A stretch of 64,000 bases of DNA from Mesorhizobium sp. B2-8-5 (GCF_006440675.2 NZ_CP083951.1:5675501-5739500), one strand, 5' to 3'; counted from the first letter of the stretch, positions 37,650-46,974 are shown. The notes: a model not told the origin generated them from the letters alone. Translations and numbers: made by a program.

Positions 37650-38633
37650 ATGGAAACCGTCCAGTCGAAAGCAGCACAGGGCCGGGTCGCCGACGCGCCG
37701 AGCGGCCATTGGGTCTACCGGGTGCTGCCGCGCTGGCTCTGGCCCTACGCGCAGCTAGCGCGCTGGGACCGGCCTATCGGCTGGCAGCTCTTGTTGTGGC
37801 CGTGCTGGTGGTCGGCGGCACTTGCCGCGGGCGCCTATCCGCGCCCGACCGACCCGCTGCTGACGCTGCTTCCGGCGCCCTGGTACCTGTTCCTGTTTTT
37901 CGTCGGCGCCGTGGCCATGCGCGGCGCCGGCTGCGCCTACAACGACCTCGCCGACGTGGACATCGACAACCAGGTCGAGCGCACCCGCTCGCGGCCGTTG
38001 CCGGCCGGCAAGGTCACGCGCCGCCAGGCCTGGGCTTTCGTCATCATCCAGGCGCTTATCGGGCTTGCCGTGCTGTTGCAGTTCAACAGCTTCGCCATTC
38101 CGCTCGGCATCGCCTCGCTGGCGATCGTGGCCGTCTATCCCTTCATGAAGCGCATCACCAACTGGCCGCAATTCGTGCTGGGGCTCGCCTTCTCCTGGGG
38201 CGCGCTGATGGGCTGGGCGGTCGAGTTCGGCGACATCGATGATCCGGCCATCATGCTCTATATCGGCTCGATCCTGTGGGTGATCGGCTACGACACGATC
38301 TATGCGCATCAGGACAAGGAAGACGACGCCATCGTCGGCGTGCGCTCGACGGCGCGGCTGTTCGGCGACAACACCAAGACCTGGCTGGTCGGGCTCTATG
38401 GCGGCGCGCTGGTCTGCTTCGCCATCGCCTTCGCCTCGGCGCAAGTGCCGGTGGTGGCGCTGGCCGGGCTGATCGCCGCCGGCGCGCATATGGCGCGCCA
38501 GATCATCCGGCTCGACATCGACAATCCGGACCAGTGCCTGAAGCTGTTCAAGTCGAACAACCAGGTCGGCTGGCTGATGTTCCTCGGCCTGATCGGCGGT
38601 TCGGTGTGGATATGGCTGAAGCCACTGGTGTAG
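37650..38633 (+). CDS. ubiA: 4-hydroxybenzoate polyprenyltransferase
   Basis: An integral-membrane prenyltransferase of ubiquinone synthesis attaching the polyprenyl chain to 4-hydroxybenzoate. The 327-residue protein has about eight membrane helices. The first Asp-rich motif is NDLADVDID (following GAGCAY) and the second is YDTIYAHQDKEDD, both needed for Mg2+-diphosphate binding. RWDRPIGWQLLLWPCWW is the usual N-terminal motif. The ATG at 37650 was chosen; the GTG directly before it (37647) is an alternative. The matching chain-building enzyme may be the polyprenyl synthase at 52386. Confidence 0.93.
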   Translation: METVQSKAAQGRVADAPSGHWVYRVLPRWLWPYAQLARWDRPIGWQLLLWPCWWSAALAAGAYPRPTDPLLTLLPAPWYLFLFFVGAVAMRGAGCAYNDLADVDIDNQVERTRSRPLPAGKVTRRQAWAFVIIQALIGLAVLLQFNSFAIPLGIASLAIVAVYPFMKRITNWPQFVLGLAFSWGALMGWAVEFGDIDDPAIMLYIGSILWVIGYDTIYAHQDKEDDAIVGVRSTARLFGDNTKTWLVGLYGGALVCFAIAFASAQVPVVALAGLIAAGAHMARQIIRLDIDNPDQCLKLFKSNNQVGWLMFLGLIGGSVWIWLKPLV

Positions 38634-38636
38634 TCT

Positions 38637-38827
38637 TCCTTCTCCCCGTTCCACGGGGAGAAGGTGGCGGCAGCCGGATGAGGGGCGGCGCCGACCTTGG
38701 AGGTTAAATGAAATATGCGGCGGCGCTGTCGCGAGTGATCGGGTTTTGAGGTCGCCAAACACCTAGGTCGGCGCTGCCCCTCATCGCCCTGCCGGGCACT
38801 TCTCTCCGTATAGTGACGGGGAGAAGG
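38637..38827. repeat. REP-type inverted pair (CTTCTCCCCGT family)
   Basis: The left arm (38637-38695) reads CTTCTCCCCGTTCCACGGGG then AGAAGGTGGCGGCAG, and the right arm (38768-38827) is its approximate reverse complement ending GACGGGGAGAAGG. Each arm contains its own small hairpin. The pair fills the space between ubiA and the convergent DUF6101 gene and could act as a bidirectional transcription block. It is distinct in sequence from the element at 902-1096. Confidence 0.75.
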
Positions 38828-39394
38828 CTACTCCCTTGCGATAATCTCCTGGCCGTCGATGACCAGTCTCAGGCCAAGGTTGCCGGACTTGCGGCGGGCA
38901 AGGAAGCGCGGGCGGCGCATGTTGGAGACGCGGCCCTTGCGGCGCTCCTGCGGCGGCAGCGCCTTGATGGCGGCGCCGAGCGACTCTTCCAGCGTGCGGG
39001 CTATGCCGTCGGCCTCGATCAGAAGCATCGGCAGGCGATAGGCATCGGCCCAGGCGCGCCAGTCGGCGGCGACGTCGTCGAGGTCGTCGGCGACCAGAAG
39101 CGGCACCGACAGCATCGGATCATTGTGCAGCAGTTCCAGCGTCACCGTGACGTTGCCGTCCGGATCCTCCATGGCGCGGGCGGCGACGCCGCGGAACGCA
39201 TTGGGGGGCAGTGCGATGATCGCCGGCACGCCGCTCATCTCCAGCACACGGCGGATGACCGCGCCGCGCTGGTCGATGGTGAAGGTAACATCGCCATAGT
39301 CGTCGCGCGTGGCATAGCTCACCATTTGCGGCAGGCGAAACGGGTCGAGACGCATGTTGCGTCCGGCCCAGACTGGCTTCAGCCCAGTGTTCAT
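38828..39394 (-). CDS. DUF6101 family protein
   Basis: A 188-residue protein of a family found mainly in Hyphomicrobiales; function unknown. No signal peptide or membrane segment is seen. The N-terminal half (RLDPFRLPQMVSYATRDDYG, then TFTIDQRGAVIRR) is beta-rich and the C-terminus is basic (ERRKGRVSNMRRPRFLARRK). The ATG at 39394 follows GGGAAG. It is convergent with ubiA and downstream of the FAD-linked dehydrogenase gene. Confidence 0.7.
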   Translation of the reverse strand: MNTGLKPVWAGRNMRLDPFRLPQMVSYATRDDYGDVTFTIDQRGAVIRRVLEMSGVPAIIALPPNAFRGVAARAMEDPDGNVTVTLELLHNDPMLSVPLLVADDLDDVAADWRAWADAYRLPMLLIEADGIARTLEESLGAAIKALPPQERRKGRVSNMRRPRFLARRKSGNLGLRLVIDGQEIIARE

Positions 39395-39579
39395 CGGTGT
39401 CTTCCCTGTTATTCCTGAGGGCCGTTTTCCGGTTCTCTCAGGGCCGGTTTTTCCGGCCTCGTTATGGGAAGAAACATTAGCGCTCGCTTCTTACCGGCGC
39501 GCTTAAGAAAGTCGGTTAAATTTTGCTGATCTGAGCCGATGGTTATCGGAATGCGACCGGCCACCTGATCGGGGAAGGA

Positions 39580-41013
39580 TCAGATAACCTTACCGGGATT
39601 CATGATGCCGGCCGGATCGAAGGCCGCCTTTACCCGCCGCATCAGGTCGATCGCCATCGGCGGCGCCGTGGCGATCAGCTCGTCGCGCTTCAGTTGGCCG
39701 ATGCCGTGCTCGGCCGAGATCGAGCCATGGAAGGAGCGCACGACATCGTGCACCGCCTTGTTCATGGGATGGTAGAGCTCGAGGAACGCCTCGTCCGCCC
39801 AATCCACCGGACGCGAGATGTTGTAGTGAAGATTGCCGTCGCCCATGTGGCCGAAGCAGACGACACGCGCGCCGGGGCAAACCCCTTCCACCACACCGGC
39901 CGCCTTTTCGATGAACTCGGGGATCGAGGCGATCGGCACGGAGATGTCGTGCTTGATCGAGGCGCCCTCGGGCTTCTGGCACTCGGGGAGCGTCTCGCGG
40001 AAATTCCAGAAAGCGTCGCCCTGGGCAAGGCTTGCCGAGACCACCGCGTCGCCGACGATGCCTTGCTCAAGGCCGGCTGAAAGAATCTCTTCGATCAGCG
40101 CCCTGCCGTCTTCTTCGGAACGGCCGGAAGAGACCTGCATCAGCACATACCATGGCCAGTCGTCGGCCAGCGGCCGGGTGATGCCTTGCCCGTGCTTGAG
40201 CGTGAAGTCGTAGGGTCTTTTGCCGATCAGCTCGAAAGCGGTGAGCGAGGCGCCGGCTCGATCCATCGCCAGTGTGAACAGCGAAAGCGCGTCGTGCGGG
40301 GACGACGGCAGGCCGGCAAAGGCGACCTCCCTGCCTTTCGGCTTCGGGAAAAGCTTCAGCACGGCGGCGGTGATGATGCCGAGCGTGCCTTCGGCGCCGA
40401 CGAACAAGTTCTTCAGATCGTAGCCGGTGTTGTCCTTCTTCAATTTGCGCAGATCGTCGAACACCTCGCCGGTCGGCAGCACGACCTCGACGCCGAGGCA
40501 GAGCTCGCGCGCATTGCCGTAAGCAAGCACGCCGGTGCCGCCGGCATTGGAGGACAGATTGCCGCCGATCTGGCAGGACCCTTGGGCGGCGAGCGACAGC
40601 GGAAACAGCCGGCCAGCGGCGTCAGCCGCTTCCTGCAGCGTCTGCAGGATGACGCCGGCCTCGGCGGTCACCGTATTCGACAGGACATCGATCTCGCGGA
40701 TGCGGTTCAGCCTGGACAGCGACAGCACGATGTCGTGTCCGGATTTGTCCGGCACCTGGGCGCCGACCAGCCCGGTGTTGCCGCTCTGCGGCACGATCGG
40801 CGTTCCGGTCTCGGTCGCAAGCCGCATGATGCGGCTCACTTCCTCGACGCAGCCGGGGCGCAGCACCAGCGATGTCCGGCCATGCCAAAGGCCACGCCGC
40901 TCGGTGATGTAAGGCGCGATGTCGGCCTGGTCGCGCAAGGCATATTTGTCGCCGACGATGGCCGTGAAGCGGTCGATGACGGCGGGATCGAGATCGAAGG
41001 GCTGGTCGTTCAT
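39580..41013 (-). CDS. FAD-binding 2-hydroxyacid dehydrogenase (GlcD/D2HGDH-like)
   Basis: A 477-residue flavoprotein with a PCMH-type FAD domain (VPQSGNTGLVGAQVPDKSG, then GNLSSNAGGTGVLAYGNARE) and a C-terminal FAD-oxidase domain with the H-x-H region GHMGDGNLHYN and SAEHGIGQLKR. The family oxidises D-2-hydroxyacids such as D-lactate, glycolate or D-2-hydroxyglutarate. The ATG at 41013 was chosen from the family N-terminus; the ribosome site is weak. It starts 20 bases after the Sua5 gene and may be co-transcribed with it. Confidence 0.88.
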   Translation of the reverse strand: MNDQPFDLDPAVIDRFTAIVGDKYALRDQADIAPYITERRGLWHGRTSLVLRPGCVEEVSRIMRLATETGTPIVPQSGNTGLVGAQVPDKSGHDIVLSLSRLNRIREIDVLSNTVTAEAGVILQTLQEAADAAGRLFPLSLAAQGSCQIGGNLSSNAGGTGVLAYGNARELCLGVEVVLPTGEVFDDLRKLKKDNTGYDLKNLFVGAEGTLGIITAAVLKLFPKPKGREVAFAGLPSSPHDALSLFTLAMDRAGASLTAFELIGKRPYDFTLKHGQGITRPLADDWPWYVLMQVSSGRSEEDGRALIEEILSAGLEQGIVGDAVVSASLAQGDAFWNFRETLPECQKPEGASIKHDISVPIASIPEFIEKAAGVVEGVCPGARVVCFGHMGDGNLHYNISRPVDWADEAFLELYHPMNKAVHDVVRSFHGSISAEHGIGQLKRDELIATAPPMAIDLMRRVKAAFDPAGIMNPGKVI

Positions 41014-41032
41014 GAAACAAACCCTAGGGCGC

Positions 41033-41995
41033 TCAGGCGAGCTTGTCACGCGGCGCGGCGGCGCGGGCAAGCCGGTCGTTGATCGCCTCGCCCAGGCCCT
41101 CCAACGGGATCGGCTCGACGGCGATGGTCGCGGCGCCGACACGATCGAGCGCCTGCATGAAGGCGAACAGATTGCTGGCTGCCTCGCGCAGGTCGCCCGT
41201 TTCGGAGAGGTTGCGCAACGCAGCGGCCCGTTCCCAGCCCTCGGCGCGATTGCGGCCGAACGCAAGCAAAGCCTCGCCTTCGGCAACGTCCCCGACATTA
41301 AGCCGCATCACGGCGCCCGGCGCGTAATGCGAGGCAAGCATGCCCGGCGCCTCGATGCCGCTCGCGCCGCGCGATAGTTTCGCGCCGGCCACCGCCTCGA
41401 TCTCCTCGGCGCCGATGCCGCCGGGCCGCAGCAGCCGCAGCCTGCCGTCCTCGACCTTGAGAATAGTCGATTCCAGTCCGACAGGCGTCGCGCCACCATC
41501 GACGACCAGCCTGATCCTGTCACCGAGATCGGCGGCGACCGCGCCTGCCGTCGTGCCGCTGATCTTTCCGGAGGAATTGGCGCTGGGGGCCGCGAGCGGC
41601 CGGCCGAGCCGCGCGATCAGCCCGCCGCCGAACCCGCGCGGCATGCGCAGCGCGATCGTGTCCAGCCCCGCGGTGACCAGCGGATGGATGCCGCTGTCAG
41701 CCCTGTGCGGCAGCACCAGCGTCAGCGGGCCGGGCCAGAAGGCTTCGGCCAATCTTGCCGACAGAGGATCGAAGCCGGCGATACGGTCCGCCATGGCGCG
41801 ATCCGCGACATGGGCGATCAGCGGGTTGAAGCGCGGCCGGCCCTTGGCCTCGAAAATGCGCGCCACGGCAACGCCATTGGTGGCGTCGCCGGCCAGGCCG
41901 TAAACCGTCTCGGTCGGAATGGCGACGACGTCGCCGCCTTCGAGCAGCGCCAAAGCCCGCTCCAGAGCCTCGCCGATCGCCAGTATCTCAGCCAA
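41033..41995 (-). CDS. L-threonylcarbamoyladenylate synthase (Sua5 type)
   Basis: Makes threonylcarbamoyl-AMP for the t6A37 modification of ANN-decoding tRNAs. The YrdC domain is clear: AIPTETVYGLAGDATN, KGRPRFNPLIAHV, FWPGPLTLVL, APSANSSGKISGTT; the C-terminal Sua5 domain (about residues 200-320) follows with PGMLASHYAPGA. A 320-residue protein results from the TTG at 41995, chosen because MAEILAIGEALERAL is the expected N-terminus and GGTGG is close upstream; a longer form from 42076 is possible. It is upstream of the FAD dehydrogenase gene. Confidence 0.88.
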   Translation of the reverse strand: MAEILAIGEALERALALLEGGDVVAIPTETVYGLAGDATNGVAVARIFEAKGRPRFNPLIAHVADRAMADRIAGFDPLSARLAEAFWPGPLTLVLPHRADSGIHPLVTAGLDTIALRMPRGFGGGLIARLGRPLAAPSANSSGKISGTTAGAVAADLGDRIRLVVDGGATPVGLESTILKVEDGRLRLLRPGGIGAEEIEAVAGAKLSRGASGIEAPGMLASHYAPGAVMRLNVGDVAEGEALLAFGRNRAEGWERAAALRNLSETGDLREAASNLFAFMQALDRVGAATIAVEPIPLEGLGEAINDRLARAAAPRDKLA

Positions 41996-42169
41996 ATTCG
42001 CCACCAGTCCTGAACATGCCGGTCCCGTAATACGGCCGCTTGCATCGGGCAAGTGCGGGCATTGGCGATTTATCAATCCCTAAAATGTTAAGTTTTCAAG
42101 CAAGCCGGCTTCAATGTGCCGGTCCTAAGGTGCGGGTTTGATGCGGTTGCGGGCTGGGGAGTTCTTGTG

Positions 42170-42679
42170 ATGCGTTTGCTTGGAGCATTCGGTATCGGCC
42201 TTCTGGCGATGAACGGCGCGGCACATGCCTCGTCGATCGTCGTGGTCGGACCCTCGACCTCGACACCTTCCGTCGTCAGGCTGAATGCGATCGAGCCGAC
42301 CAAGCTGTCCGCCGCCTCGACGCCGTCGATGATCGCGCTTGGCGACCCTATGCCCGCCGTCACCGATGAAAAGGTCGCGGCAATCCCCGAGAAATCCGGG
42401 CACCAGCAGGCCCCGATGATCATCCGGGGCGGTATTGTCGGCGGCGCTTTCGCAGCGCCGGCGGCGACCGCGTCGGCCAAGCCCGCAACAGCCACAACCA
42501 CACCCGCCGCCACCGCGCCGGCAAACGGCACTTCGCCGGCAACGCCCGCGAACGGCACCGCGTCCGCTTCGAACGGCAGCGGCAAGACCGCCGCCCAGCC
42601 AGGCGCGACAGCCGATGCGCAGCCACAGGCGCAACCGCAAACTGCCCAGCCACTGCCGCGCGTCGGCAAGGCGATGTAG
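42170..42679 (+). CDS. secreted protein with Ala/Pro/Thr/Gln-rich tail
   Basis: A 169-residue protein of unknown function. A signal peptide (MRLLGAFGIGLLAMNGAAHA) is followed by a beta-like segment (SSIVVVGPSTSTPSVVRL) and a low-complexity tail from about residue 95 to 165 made of Ala, Pro, Thr, Gly and Gln. The tail looks disordered and may span the periplasm. The ATG at 42170 follows GGGGAG. It is followed after 103 bases by another small secreted protein gene in the same direction. Confidence 0.7.
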   Translation: MRLLGAFGIGLLAMNGAAHASSIVVVGPSTSTPSVVRLNAIEPTKLSAASTPSMIALGDPMPAVTDEKVAAIPEKSGHQQAPMIIRGGIVGGAFAAPAATASAKPATATTTPAATAPANGTSPATPANGTASASNGSGKTAAQPGATADAQPQAQPQTAQPLPRVGKAM

Positions 42680-42782
42680 ATCACACTGGATACCACCTCG
42701 ATATGCTAGCGCTTGAACTTTGTCCGATCCCCGTCATGCGGATCGGGCACGATGGCGCTGGCGTTTCAAAAAGGGGGATTTC

Positions 42783-43172
42783 ATGACTGTTTCGAAAGCA
42801 ATCGCCGTCGCCGGCCTGATGGCGGCAACCGCGCTGGGCGCGGGCACGGCGAGTGCCGATGATATGCTTGGCTCTTACACGGCGCGGATTTCCGACCGCG
42901 ATCACCGCGCCAGCGACGGCTATCCGCTCGGCAGCGCGGCGCAGATGGTGCGGCAGGACCGCGCCAACTGGCACAAGTTCCACCGGCGTGACGGCGACGA
43001 CCAGGGCGATCCCTGGTTCCGCAGCGACGGCTCGCGCGCCGACCTGCAGCGCATGCTGGGACGCGGCGGCGCCATGAGCAACTCGACCTGGCGCGCGATC
43101 GTCAATGGCGAGCCGCTGATCGAGGTCGACGTCTATCCGGACAGCGTGCGGATCAGCATCGTGGAAGACTGA
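42783..43172 (+). CDS. small secreted protein of unknown function
   Basis: A 129-residue protein with a signal peptide (residues 1-25, ending GTASA) and a polar mature domain containing SYTARISDRDHRASDGYPLGSAAQMVRQDRANWHKF and ending VDVYPDSVRISIVED. No family is recognised. The ATG at 42783 has AAAGGGGG eight bases upstream. It is likely periplasmic. It precedes the convergent gene for the acidic protein. Confidence 0.7.
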   Translation: MTVSKAIAVAGLMAATALGAGTASADDMLGSYTARISDRDHRASDGYPLGSAAQMVRQDRANWHKFHRRDGDDQGDPWFRSDGSRADLQRMLGRGGAMSNSTWRAIVNGEPLIEVDVYPDSVRISIVED

Positions 43173-43286
43173 CTAGGTCAGCTTCTGACGATTGACGGGT
43201 CAATCTTCCTGGAAGATTGACGAGCCTGACGAAAAAGGGCGACGCGTAACGCGCCGCCCCTCATGCTTCACACGACAGGAGACGGC

Positions 43287-43646
43287 TCAGGCCGCTTCTT
43301 CCTTGTCGTCATCGTCGGACTCGTCGGCGTCGTCTTCATCGTCCTCGCCATCTTCATCCTCGTCGTCGGACTGATCGTCGCCCGAGGCTTTGGCTTCTTC
43401 GTCGGCGTCATCGTCTTCGTCGTCGCCGTCTTCGTCGTCGTCTTCATCCTCGTCTTCCGACTCGTCGTCGGCCGAGGCAGTGGCCCCCTCGCCGTCTTCG
43501 TCATCTTCCTCATCGTCCTCGGACGGATCGGCAGATTCGACCGCCGCGGCAGCGGCGTGGTCGAGGAGGTTTTCGGAAGCGGATTCGATGGCCTCGGCGG
43601 CGGCCGGGGTCTCTTCAATCAGGTCGATATCGTCAACGGAATTCAT
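43287..43646 (-). CDS. extremely acidic low-complexity protein
   Basis: A 119-residue protein in which I count 39 Asp and 26 Glu, about 55 percent of all residues, against two Lys, one His and no Arg. The first 40 residues (MNSVDDIDLIEETPAAAEAI and on) look like a short amphipathic Ala-rich part; the rest is a D/E/S/G/A tract and probably disordered. The ATG at 43646 is preceded by GGAGG with a six-base spacer, which decides the strand. No family is recognised. The opposite strand reads as a false hydrophobic protein because GAC/GAT/GAG become V, I and L codons. Confidence 0.72.
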   Translation of the reverse strand: MNSVDDIDLIEETPAAAEAIESASENLLDHAAAAAVESADPSEDDEEDDEDGEGATASADDESEDEDEDDDEDGDDEDDDADEEAKASGDDQSDDEDEDGEDDEDDADESDDDDKEEAA

Positions 43647-43727
43647 GGCATGCCTCCGTGTTTGGGAACGTCTTACGGCGCGCCGCGGGAAACGATCTCG
43701 GGGAACGCGCCTTAAGTCTTTGGTTGA

Positions 43728-43773
43728 TGCATGTCGTTGCCCCAGAACCGCTCAGCGCTTCTGGGCGACATGG
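43728..43773. repeat. Rhizobiales REP palindrome (GCATGTCG...CGACATG type)
   Basis: GCATGTCGTTGCCCCAGAA and TTCTGGGCGACATG form a hairpin around CCGCTCAGCGC. It is in the gap 43647-43912 between the acidic-protein gene and glyS. Related copies are at 50347-50397 and 54658-54705. I see nothing else in this gap. Confidence 0.75.
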
Positions 43774-43912
43774 ACCAGTTCTCCCATGCGGAGGTCATCG
43801 CCGTATGACTGTAAGCCGGCTCCGGCGCATTAAATTTCGAGCGCCGAATTGTTCAAGCCTGCCCGCATCCTAGCGGATGCGACCGGTAGCGAGCCTACGA
43901 TTTTTCGAACCG

Positions 43913-46066
43913 TCAGCCGACGATTTTGGAGAAGTCGGCGACCTGGTCGGTGGCGGCGCGGATGCGGGCAAGCAGCGCCAGCCGGTTGGCGCGCACGGCC
44001 TGGTCCTCATCATTCACGAGAACGCCCTCAAAGAATGAATCAACCGGTTCGCGCAACACGCTAAGCGCCAGCATGGCGGCGGAAAAATCTTCGTTTTGAA
44101 TTGCTTGGCCGGCTTCCTTCTCGGCCTGATTCACCGCCGCAAACAACTTCTTTTCCGCATCCTCGCGAAACAGCGCCGGCTCAACAGTCTCGGCCACCAC
44201 GGTTTTCTTCTTCTCCTCGGCAGCCAGGATGTTGGCCGCACGCTTGGTGCCGGCCAGCAGGTTTCTGCCGTCCTCGCTGTCGAGGAAGGAGCCGAGCGCC
44301 TCGACGCGGCGGACGATCTGGAGCAGATCGTCGGACGCAGGCGTGATGACGGCATCGATGAGGTCGTGCCTGGCGCCCTGGTCTCGGAGGTAGACTTTCA
44401 GGCGGTCATGGAAGAAGGCGAGGAGGTCGGACGACTGATCCGCGCCGCCTTTGAAGTTTGCAAAGGCCTTGGCGAAAACAGACGCCAGCGCCAGCCGGAT
44501 ACGGTTCTCGATGAGGATCCTGACCACACCAAGCGCTGCCCTTCTGAGGGCAAACGGATCCTTCGAGCCCGTGGGCTTTTCATCGATCGCCCAGAAGCCG
44601 GTCAGCGTGTCGAGCTTATCGGCGAGCGCCACCGCAACCGAGACCGGATCGGTGGGCACGCGATCGGACGGGCCCTGCGGTTTGTAGTGCTCCTCGGCGG
44701 CCGCGGCCACGGATGCATGCTCGCCCTGCAGCAGCGCATATTTGCGGCCCATGGCGCCTTGCAGTTCGGGAAACTCGCCGACCACTTCGGTCTGCAGATC
44801 GGCTTTGGCGAGCACCGACGCGCGGGCGACGAGCGCGCTGTCGGCGCCGACGACCAAGGCAAGCTCCTCAGCCAGCCGCTTGATGCGCGCGACCCTCTCC
44901 CCTTGCGTGCCGAGCTTGGCATGGAAGGTCACGTTCAGATGATCGAGCCGCGCCATGCGCTGGTCGAGCGGCTTCTTCAAATCCAGGTCGAATTTCGCCG
45001 CCGATTCCCCGAGTTGATCGAGGTCCGGCAGGTCGCCCTGATCGGTCTTCCAGAAATAGAGCGCGTCGGACAGACGCGCGCGCACCACCTTGCCGTTGCC
45101 GTAGGCGATCTCCTTGCCGCCATCCTTCGCCTCGATGTTGGCGACAAGAATGAAGCGGTTGGACAGATCGTCGGCCGCGCCCTGCGGCCGGGTGACAAAA
45201 CACTTCTGGTTGGCGCGGATGGTGAGGCGGATGACTTCGCCCGGAATGGCGAGGAAATCCTGCTCGAACTCGCCCATCAGCACGACCGGCCATTCGACCA
45301 GGCCGGAGACTTCTTCCAGCAGGCCCTCGTCCTCGACCAGATCGAGGCCGTTGGCGAAGGCGATGTTGCGGGCGTCTGCCAGAATGATCTCCTTGCGCCG
45401 GTCGGCGTCGAGCACCACCTTGGCCGCCTCCAACTTCGCCACATAGTCGTCGAAGCGGCGCACGGTGATCGGGCCCGGCGCGTGGAAGCGATGGCCAAAG
45501 GTGACGTTGCCGGCGCGAATGCCGTCGATCTCGAAATCGACCACCACCGGCTCCTCGGTCTCCGGGCCGAAGGTGCAGACGATCGACTGCAGCGGGCGCA
45601 CCCAGCGTAGCGAGCCGGGCTTGGCCGAGGCCGGCCCCCAGCGCATCGATTTGGGCCAGGGGAAGTTCCTGATGATGCCCGGCACCAGCTCGGCGATGAT
45701 TTCTTCCGCCGCCCTGCCCGGCTTCGCGATATGGGCGACGTAGAAGTCGCCCTTCTTCGGGTCGGAATGGACATGCGCCTCGGCAATCGATGACAGGCCG
45801 GCCTTGCGCAGGAAGCCCTGCACCGCCTGCTCGGGCGCCGTGGTCGACGGCCCCTTGATCTCCTCGCGGATGTCCTTCGAACGCGCGGTCAGGCCCCTTA
45901 TGTCGAGCGTCAGGCGCCGCGGCGTCCAATATTCACGCGCCGCCTCATAGGTCAGACCCGCCTCGACCAGACCGTCGGCCAGCATCTTCCTGAGGTCGCC
46001 GGCCGCCTTGCGCTGCATGCGAGCGGGGATTTCCTCGGAGCGAAGTTCCAAGAGCAGATCGGGCAT
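43913..46066 (-). CDS. glyS: glycine-tRNA ligase beta subunit
   Basis: The beta chain of the alpha2-beta2 glycyl-tRNA synthetase. The 717-residue protein opens [18 protein letters not shown], the conserved GlyS N-terminus, with [28 protein letters not shown] and the C-terminal HD-like and anticodon-binding part ending [20 protein letters not shown]. The length is normal. The ATG at 46066 follows GGGAG. The alpha-subunit gene glyQ lies upstream on the same strand, but about 900 bases with a DUF559 gene and REP sequences separate them. Confidence 0.95.
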   Translation of the reverse strand: MPDLLLELRSEEIPARMQRKAAGDLRKMLADGLVEAGLTYEAAREYWTPRRLTLDIRGLTARSKDIREEIKGPSTTAPEQAVQGFLRKAGLSSIAEAHVHSDPKKGDFYVAHIAKPGRAAEEIIAELVPGIIRNFPWPKSMRWGPASAKPGSLRWVRPLQSIVCTFGPETEEPVVVDFEIDGIRAGNVTFGHRFHAPGPITVRRFDDYVAKLEAAKVVLDADRRKEIILADARNIAFANGLDLVEDEGLLEEVSGLVEWPVVLMGEFEQDFLAIPGEVIRLTIRANQKCFVTRPQGAADDLSNRFILVANIEAKDGGKEIAYGNGKVVRARLSDALYFWKTDQGDLPDLDQLGESAAKFDLDLKKPLDQRMARLDHLNVTFHAKLGTQGERVARIKRLAEELALVVGADSALVARASVLAKADLQTEVVGEFPELQGAMGRKYALLQGEHASVAAAAEEHYKPQGPSDRVPTDPVSVAVALADKLDTLTGFWAIDEKPTGSKDPFALRRAALGVVRILIENRIRLALASVFAKAFANFKGGADQSSDLLAFFHDRLKVYLRDQGARHDLIDAVITPASDDLLQIVRRVEALGSFLDSEDGRNLLAGTKRAANILAAEEKKKTVVAETVEPALFREDAEKKLFAAVNQAEKEAGQAIQNEDFSAAMLALSVLREPVDSFFEGVLVNDEDQAVRANRLALLARIRAATDQVADFSKIVG

Positions 46067-46075
46067 AGTTAAGCT

Positions 46076-46133
46076 CCCCACCCTCCCCTTGATGGGGAGG
46101 GTCGGCGCGTAGCGCCGGGGCGGGGTGGCGGCC
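46076..46133. repeat. REP palindrome downstream of the DUF559 gene
   Basis: CCACCCTCCCCTTGATGGGG and the following AGGGTCGGCGCGTAGCGCCG form two adjacent hairpins immediately after the DUF559 stop. It is the inverted partner of the copy at 46543-46605, with the DUF559 gene between them. The same CTCCCCxTxxxGGGGAG theme recurs at 58000-58019 and 60850-60975. Confidence 0.75.
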
Positions 46134-46135
46134 TC

Positions 46136-46537
46136 TCAGCCGCCAATACCTTCGGCACCATCGCGCAGATGCAGGTGTGATTTCCGTTCTTCCACCGCCG
46201 CATAAATTGTATCGAGCACAGAATCCAGTTCGTTTTTTATCTCATGGTTCCAGAAGCGGACGACGCGATAGCCCTGGCTTTCAAACCATCGTGTTCGAAC
46301 TTCATCACGGCGCAGCTGATCGTCAGCGCTGTGGTGGGCGCCGTCCACTTCGACAATCAGCTTCAGCCGATGCGAGATGAAATCTGGATAGTAGGCGCCG
46401 ACTGACGCCTGTCGGCGGAAGTGTGTCCCTTCGACCGGGATGCGCCACAGGTGCCGCCAGAGCAGCCGTTCTTCGTCGGTCATCGAGGCGCGGAGCCTTC
46501 GTGCTGACTGCAACTTGAAACGGTCAAGTTTTGGCAT
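46136..46537 (-). CDS. DUF559 domain protein, Vsr-like endonuclease fold
   Basis: A 133-residue protein of the DUF559 family related to very-short-patch-repair endonucleases. It contains ARRLRASMTDEERLLWRHL at the N-terminus and the core VGAYYPDFISHRLKLIVEVDG, where PD...EVD matches a PD-(D/E)xK-type active site, then HH, RWFESQGYRVVRFWNHEI. The ATG at 46537 was chosen from the family N-terminus (MPKLDRFKLQSARRLRAS). It is flanked on both sides by inverted REP palindromes inside the glyQ-glyS interval. The biological role of DUF559 proteins is not established. Confidence 0.82.
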   Translation of the reverse strand: MPKLDRFKLQSARRLRASMTDEERLLWRHLWRIPVEGTHFRRQASVGAYYPDFISHRLKLIVEVDGAHHSADDQLRRDEVRTRWFESQGYRVVRFWNHEIKNELDSVLDTIYAAVEERKSHLHLRDGAEGIGG

Positions 46538-46542
46538 AGGGA

Positions 46543-46605
46543 AGCGCCAGTCACCCCCACCCGCCGCTTCGCGGCGACCTCCCCCATCAAGGGGGAGGTA
46601 AGAGC
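46543..46605. repeat. REP palindrome upstream of the DUF559 gene
   Basis: CACCCCCACCCGCCGCTTCG CGGCGACC is followed by TCCCCCATCAAGGGGGAGGT. Two hairpins are visible (CCGCTTCGCGG and CTCCCCCATCAAGGGGGAG). It is inverted relative to the copy at 46076-46133. It lies directly upstream of the DUF559 start codon, so the gene's promoter may be within or beyond it. Confidence 0.75.
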
Positions 46606-46791
46606 GCATAGCAACTCGGCCGGCCGCTGTCACCCCGCAAGCAGACCGCCTCCTCGATCGATTTCGCGGAATTTTGCTACCCACTGTCGGGTTGGCGCCG
46701 GCCCACCCGTCCTTGGAGCAGAACTTCCCATGAACCGAACGCTGCGCTGAAGCGACAAACGCTCAGGCAGAGACCTATTGGCTGAACGACG

Positions 46792-46974
46792 ATGAAGACG
46801 GCATCGAGAACCCTGCAGATCCTGGCGCTCAGCGCCTGCTTCGCCGCCCAGGCGCATGGCACGATCACGATGCCGGGGGTCAGGCAGGCCATGCGTACGA
46901 TCGACGGCGCAACGGCGCAGATCGCATTGCCGAGCGCCGCCGCCGCCGAGACCGTGAAAGCCGTGTCGGCTTAA
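46792..46974 (+). CDS. possible small secreted peptide
   Basis: A 60-codon frame with a signal-peptide-like N-terminus ([23 protein letters not shown]) and an Ala/Thr-rich remainder. It overlaps the end of glyQ by four bases on the opposite strand. No convincing Shine-Dalgarno sequence precedes it and no family is recognised, so it may be spurious. It is listed because otherwise the stretch 46606-46970 (365 bases) holds nothing I can identify. Confidence 0.3.
   Translation: MKTASRTLQILALSACFAAQAHGTITMPGVRQAMRTIDGATAQIALPSAAAAETVKAVSA

Noticed and set aside
43263..43715. Plus-strand frame reading as a very hydrophobic, multi-helix membrane protein
   Set aside because: It is the mirror of the acidic gene: GAC/GAT/GAG codons read as GTC/ATC/CTC on the other strand. 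It has no ribosome site, while the minus-strand frame has GGAGG six bases before its ATG.
44096..45610. 504-codon plus-strand frame opposite glyS
   Set aside because: glyS motifs and length are normal; the antisense reading has no protein family character.
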